Shown here: piece after piece, positions 32,698 to 33,724 of the stretch
Position numbering within the stretch: the stretch's first letter is position 1
How the letters are laid out: every line of letters starts with the position of its first letter
Source: Cytophagales bacterium
GTDB taxonomy: Bacteria; Bacteroidota; Bacteroidia; Cytophagales; Cyclobacteriaceae
Assembly: GCA_022360055.1 (NCBI GenBank)
Contig: JAKSDO010000262.1
Location: 1 to 33,724 of the forward strand
Direction: 5' to 3'
Length of the DNA stretch: 33,724 nucleotides
The notes under the pieces: model-generated
Told to the model about the DNA's origin: nothing
The model's database searches: none
Seen by the model: only the letters and a program-made list of their open reading frames with translations
Program-made: the position numbers and the translations under genes

Positions 32698-33663
32698 ATG
32701 AAAGAATATTTGATTTTAGCTTGCTTGGTAGTCCCGTATAAATGCGCAGGACAGGCATTAACCAGTCAGTACTTTCAGAACCTGCCCGCTTACAGCCCTG
32801 CCTTTACCGGGGCCAACAATTTTCTGGACATCAGAACAGCGTTTAGGAAACAATGGACAGGCTTTGAGCGATCTCCTCAAACGGCCTTCATCAGCGCATA
32901 CGGCGCGATTCTTCCTAACCATAATCCCTACAAAAAGACCTCTCGGGAAACAGGTGATCGGGAAGTCTATGAGAATAATAAGCTGGGAGTAGGCGGATAT
33001 GTTTTTCAACATGATCAGTCTCCTTTATCCCAGTCGGAAGCCATGTTTAATTTAGCCGTGCACGTCTGTGTTTCGGAGCATAGTTACTTGGCCTTAGGCA
33101 CTTCTTCAGGGATTTCCAATTCGCGCATTGACATGGACGAAATTACCGTACTTGATCCTAATGATCCGACCTATCAATCCTATCTACGGAATGGTAGTTC
33201 AAATACATTTTTTAACTTTAATGGCAGCCTGGGACTTTATTCTCCGCACTATTTTATGAGTTATGGGATGATGCAACTTATCAATGCACTAATTTCAGGA
33301 AATGAACAAGTCAATAATGAAAGGGTTAGCGTCAGACATAATGTGTTGGCCGGGTTTAGGCTTTATGCCGGTGAGAAAATAGAACTATTATCCAATATTT
33401 TCTATCGATTTGATAAAAACCGACCTGATTTTGTTGATGTCGGCCTGAGGTTGAGATACAATGGAAACCTTGCCGCAGGAATTGCCTACCGGAGTGAAGA
33501 TACTTACATTATGATGCTCGGTTTTACTGTTAGTGATTTGATGATATTGGGTTATTCCTACGAATTTCTGATGTCTGATTCCAATGCCTTTAACCATTCA
33601 AGCCATGAAATTGTACTGGGCGTTAGGTTATTTAATGATTTCAACTCTATTTTGATTTGGTAA
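32698..33663 (+). CDS. PorP/SprF family outer-membrane partner of T9SS surface protein
   Basis: A 321-residue protein starting MKEYLILACLVVPY with a signal peptide ending near KCAGQ. The start at 32698 is chosen because it begins the signal peptide; an earlier ATG at 32599 overlaps the previous stop (ATGA), but would add 33 non-signal residues. Mature landmarks of the family are present: SQYFQNLPAYSPAFTGAN near the start, FRKQWTGFERSPQTAFISA, and beta-barrel strands ending EIVLGVRLF. PorP/SprF proteins help deliver or anchor CHU_C-type proteins on the surface. The gene directly follows such a protein and is almost certainly co-transcribed. Confidence 0.92.
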   Translation: MKEYLILACLVVPYKCAGQALTSQYFQNLPAYSPAFTGANNFLDIRTAFRKQWTGFERSPQTAFISAYGAILPNHNPYKKTSRETGDREVYENNKLGVGGYVFQHDQSPLSQSEAMFNLAVHVCVSEHSYLALGTSSGISNSRIDMDEITVLDPNDPTYQSYLRNGSSNTFFNFNGSLGLYSPHYFMSYGMMQLINALISGNEQVNNERVSVRHNVLAGFRLYAGEKIELLSNIFYRFDKNRPDFVDVGLRLRYNGNLAAGIAYRSEDTYIMMLGFTVSDLMILGYSYEFLMSDSNAFNHSSHEIVLGVRLFNDFNSILIW

Positions 33664-33724
33664 AATCAGAACATTAACTTTCCAATTCCTGTTGATGGAC
33701 AGCCTGCCTTATTTTGCCCGGAAT

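Overview
The window is about 33.7 kb of Bacteroidota chromosome, most like the Cytophagia/Flammeovirgaceae-type gliding relatives. This rests on type IX secretion (T9SS) sorting domains, a CHU_C gliding-type C-terminus followed by a PorP/SprF protein, hybrid two-component systems (HTCS) with AraC outputs, FG-GAP/VCBS surface proteins, and promoters ending in TTTG (the Bacteroidota -7 type). No rRNA, tRNA or CRISPR array was seen.

Layout. 1-1641 (-): end-truncated secreted FG-GAP protein. 2073-4373 (-): three-gene ABC/FtsX/DUF3299-like set with a His-rich loop. It faces a collapsed MerC + COG0523 GTPase remnant (4490-4750) across two TGCAAC-N3-GTTGCA palindromes, so this looks like a decaying zinc-responsive locus. 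4758-5518 (-): a small membrane protein and a small secreted protein. 5714-11170 (-): RND tripartite efflux operon, next to a membrane-anchored AraC-type regulator (11338-12450). 12961-13955 (-): a broken PIN toxin, an intact UPF0175 antitoxin and an integrase relic. 14395-33663: a signalling and surface-protein island with a T9SS FG-GAP protein, three HTCS proteins, a stand-alone AraC regulator with a methyltransferase, a 35-residue membrane peptide, and a CHU_C protein with its PorP/SprF partner.

Main discovery. Five promoters in the island share one architecture. Decamers of the form RRACAATNNT are repeated at exactly 21 bp (two helical turns), and the last copy always lies exactly 25 bp upstream of an 8-mer ending TTTG. 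They precede the FG-GAP protein, HTCS1, the AraC-methyltransferase operon (four perfect copies), the 35-residue peptide and the CHU_C/SprF pair. A 21-bp direct repeat next to the core promoter is the binding geometry known for AraC-type regulators, and all four island regulators carry near-identical AraC DNA-binding domains. I infer a local, self-regulating regulon controlling surface proteins.

The third HTCS looks like a duplicate of the second with a new sensor region. Its kinase is disabled at three separate catalytic motifs, while its receiver and DNA-binding domains are intact. Several small modules (MerC/COG0523, PIN toxin, integrase, HicA-like and PIN-like scraps) are decaying, which marks the spaces between operons as sites of repeated gene gain and loss.
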